From Ignavibacteria bacterium (GTDB lineage: Bacteria > Bacteroidota > Ignavibacteria > UBA10030 > SZUA-254), in NCBI GenBank assembly GCA_005877655.1, contig VBOC01000133.1:1-6148 (forward strand): 6,148 nucleotides of DNA, read 5' to 3'. Shown in pieces: positions 6,045-6,148 of this stretch. Under the pieces are notes generated by a model, which saw only the letters and a list, made by a program, of their open reading frames with translations, searched no databases and was not told where the DNA came from. Made by a program: the position numbers and the translations under genes. The first letter of the stretch is position 1. Every line of letters starts with the position of its first letter.

Positions 6045-6148
6045 ATGAACAGATACGATTTCACTCGATCGTTTCGATTCCCCTTAGGATGCATCATGCT
6101 TCTTTGCCTGTTCTCCGCTCTCGCGGCTCAGGAAAAGCGCCCCATAGA
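6045..6148 (+). CDS. Exported protein with Sec signal peptide, N-terminus only
   Basis: Only the first 34 codons are inside the window; the frame is open to the end. The N-terminus is a typical Sec signal peptide: a basic n-region with three Arg within residues 1-11, a hydrophobic core LGCIMLLCLFSALA (15-28), and a small-residue cleavage region at ALAAQE, with likely cleavage after ALA or ALAA. No lipobox is present, since the Cys residues lie inside the hydrophobic core. The mature protein starts with a polar segment (QEKRPI) and is otherwise unseen. The protein is therefore periplasmic, outer-membrane or secreted; no family can be assigned. The start is supported by GAGGAG upstream. Confidence 0.8.
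   Translation, partial: MNRYDFTRSFRFPLGCIMLLCLFSALAAQEKRPI

Noticed and set aside
1..6148. tRNA, rRNA, CRISPR array or insertion sequence
   Set aside because: No cloverleaf, regularly spaced repeats, transposase motifs or terminal inverted repeats were seen when reading both strands.

Overview
The window looks like a piece of a bacterial chromosome, most likely from the Bacteroidota/Chlorobiota (Ignavibacteria-like) part of the tree. That placement is an inference. It rests on a RodA with an enlarged central membrane region, a dCTP deaminase of the form I associate with that group (TAGKGD and CNTWTLEIS motifs), and three genes that start with no visible Shine-Dalgarno sequence. Core genes are fairly GC-rich; one gene in the middle is clearly AT-richer.

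Layout, all on the + strand. Positions 2-766 hold the C-terminal half of penicillin-binding protein 2 (mrdA), cut by the window edge. One base later comes rodA (768-1985), its glycosyltransferase partner. After 38 bases follows an 808-residue Lon-family protease (2024-4450) with an intact Ser-Lys dyad but a degenerate ATPase site, resembling the LonC/AAA_32 type. These three are closely spaced and could be one transcript. PBP2 and RodA form the peptidoglycan polymerase of the cell-elongation machinery; the protease is probably a quality-control enzyme that shares the operon.

Positions 4451-4641 are a structured non-coding stretch. It contains a good sigma70-like promoter, then a perfect GCAA-tetraloop hairpin, then a textbook intrinsic terminator, then a strong ribosome binding site. 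This is either an operon terminator overlapping a promoter, a leader attenuator, or a roughly 70-nt RNA gene. It precedes an AT-rich NYN-domain (PIN-like nuclease) gene, 4642-5247. That frame is continuous and conserved over 201 codons except for one in-frame TAA at codon 94, which separates the two halves of the expected active site. It is called a pseudogene unless the stop is a sequencing error or is read through.

After 166 non-coding bases with a weak promoter candidate comes an intact dCTP deaminase gene (dcd, 5414-5953), which feeds dUMP/dTTP synthesis. The window ends in the first 34 codons of an exported protein (from 6045) with a clear signal peptide and a strong ribosome binding site; its function cannot be seen.

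The most interesting items are the two-hairpin leader with a possible alternative pairing, the interrupted NYN gene behind it, and the degenerate nucleotide-binding motifs of the Lon-like protease. I see no convincing multi-gene new system.
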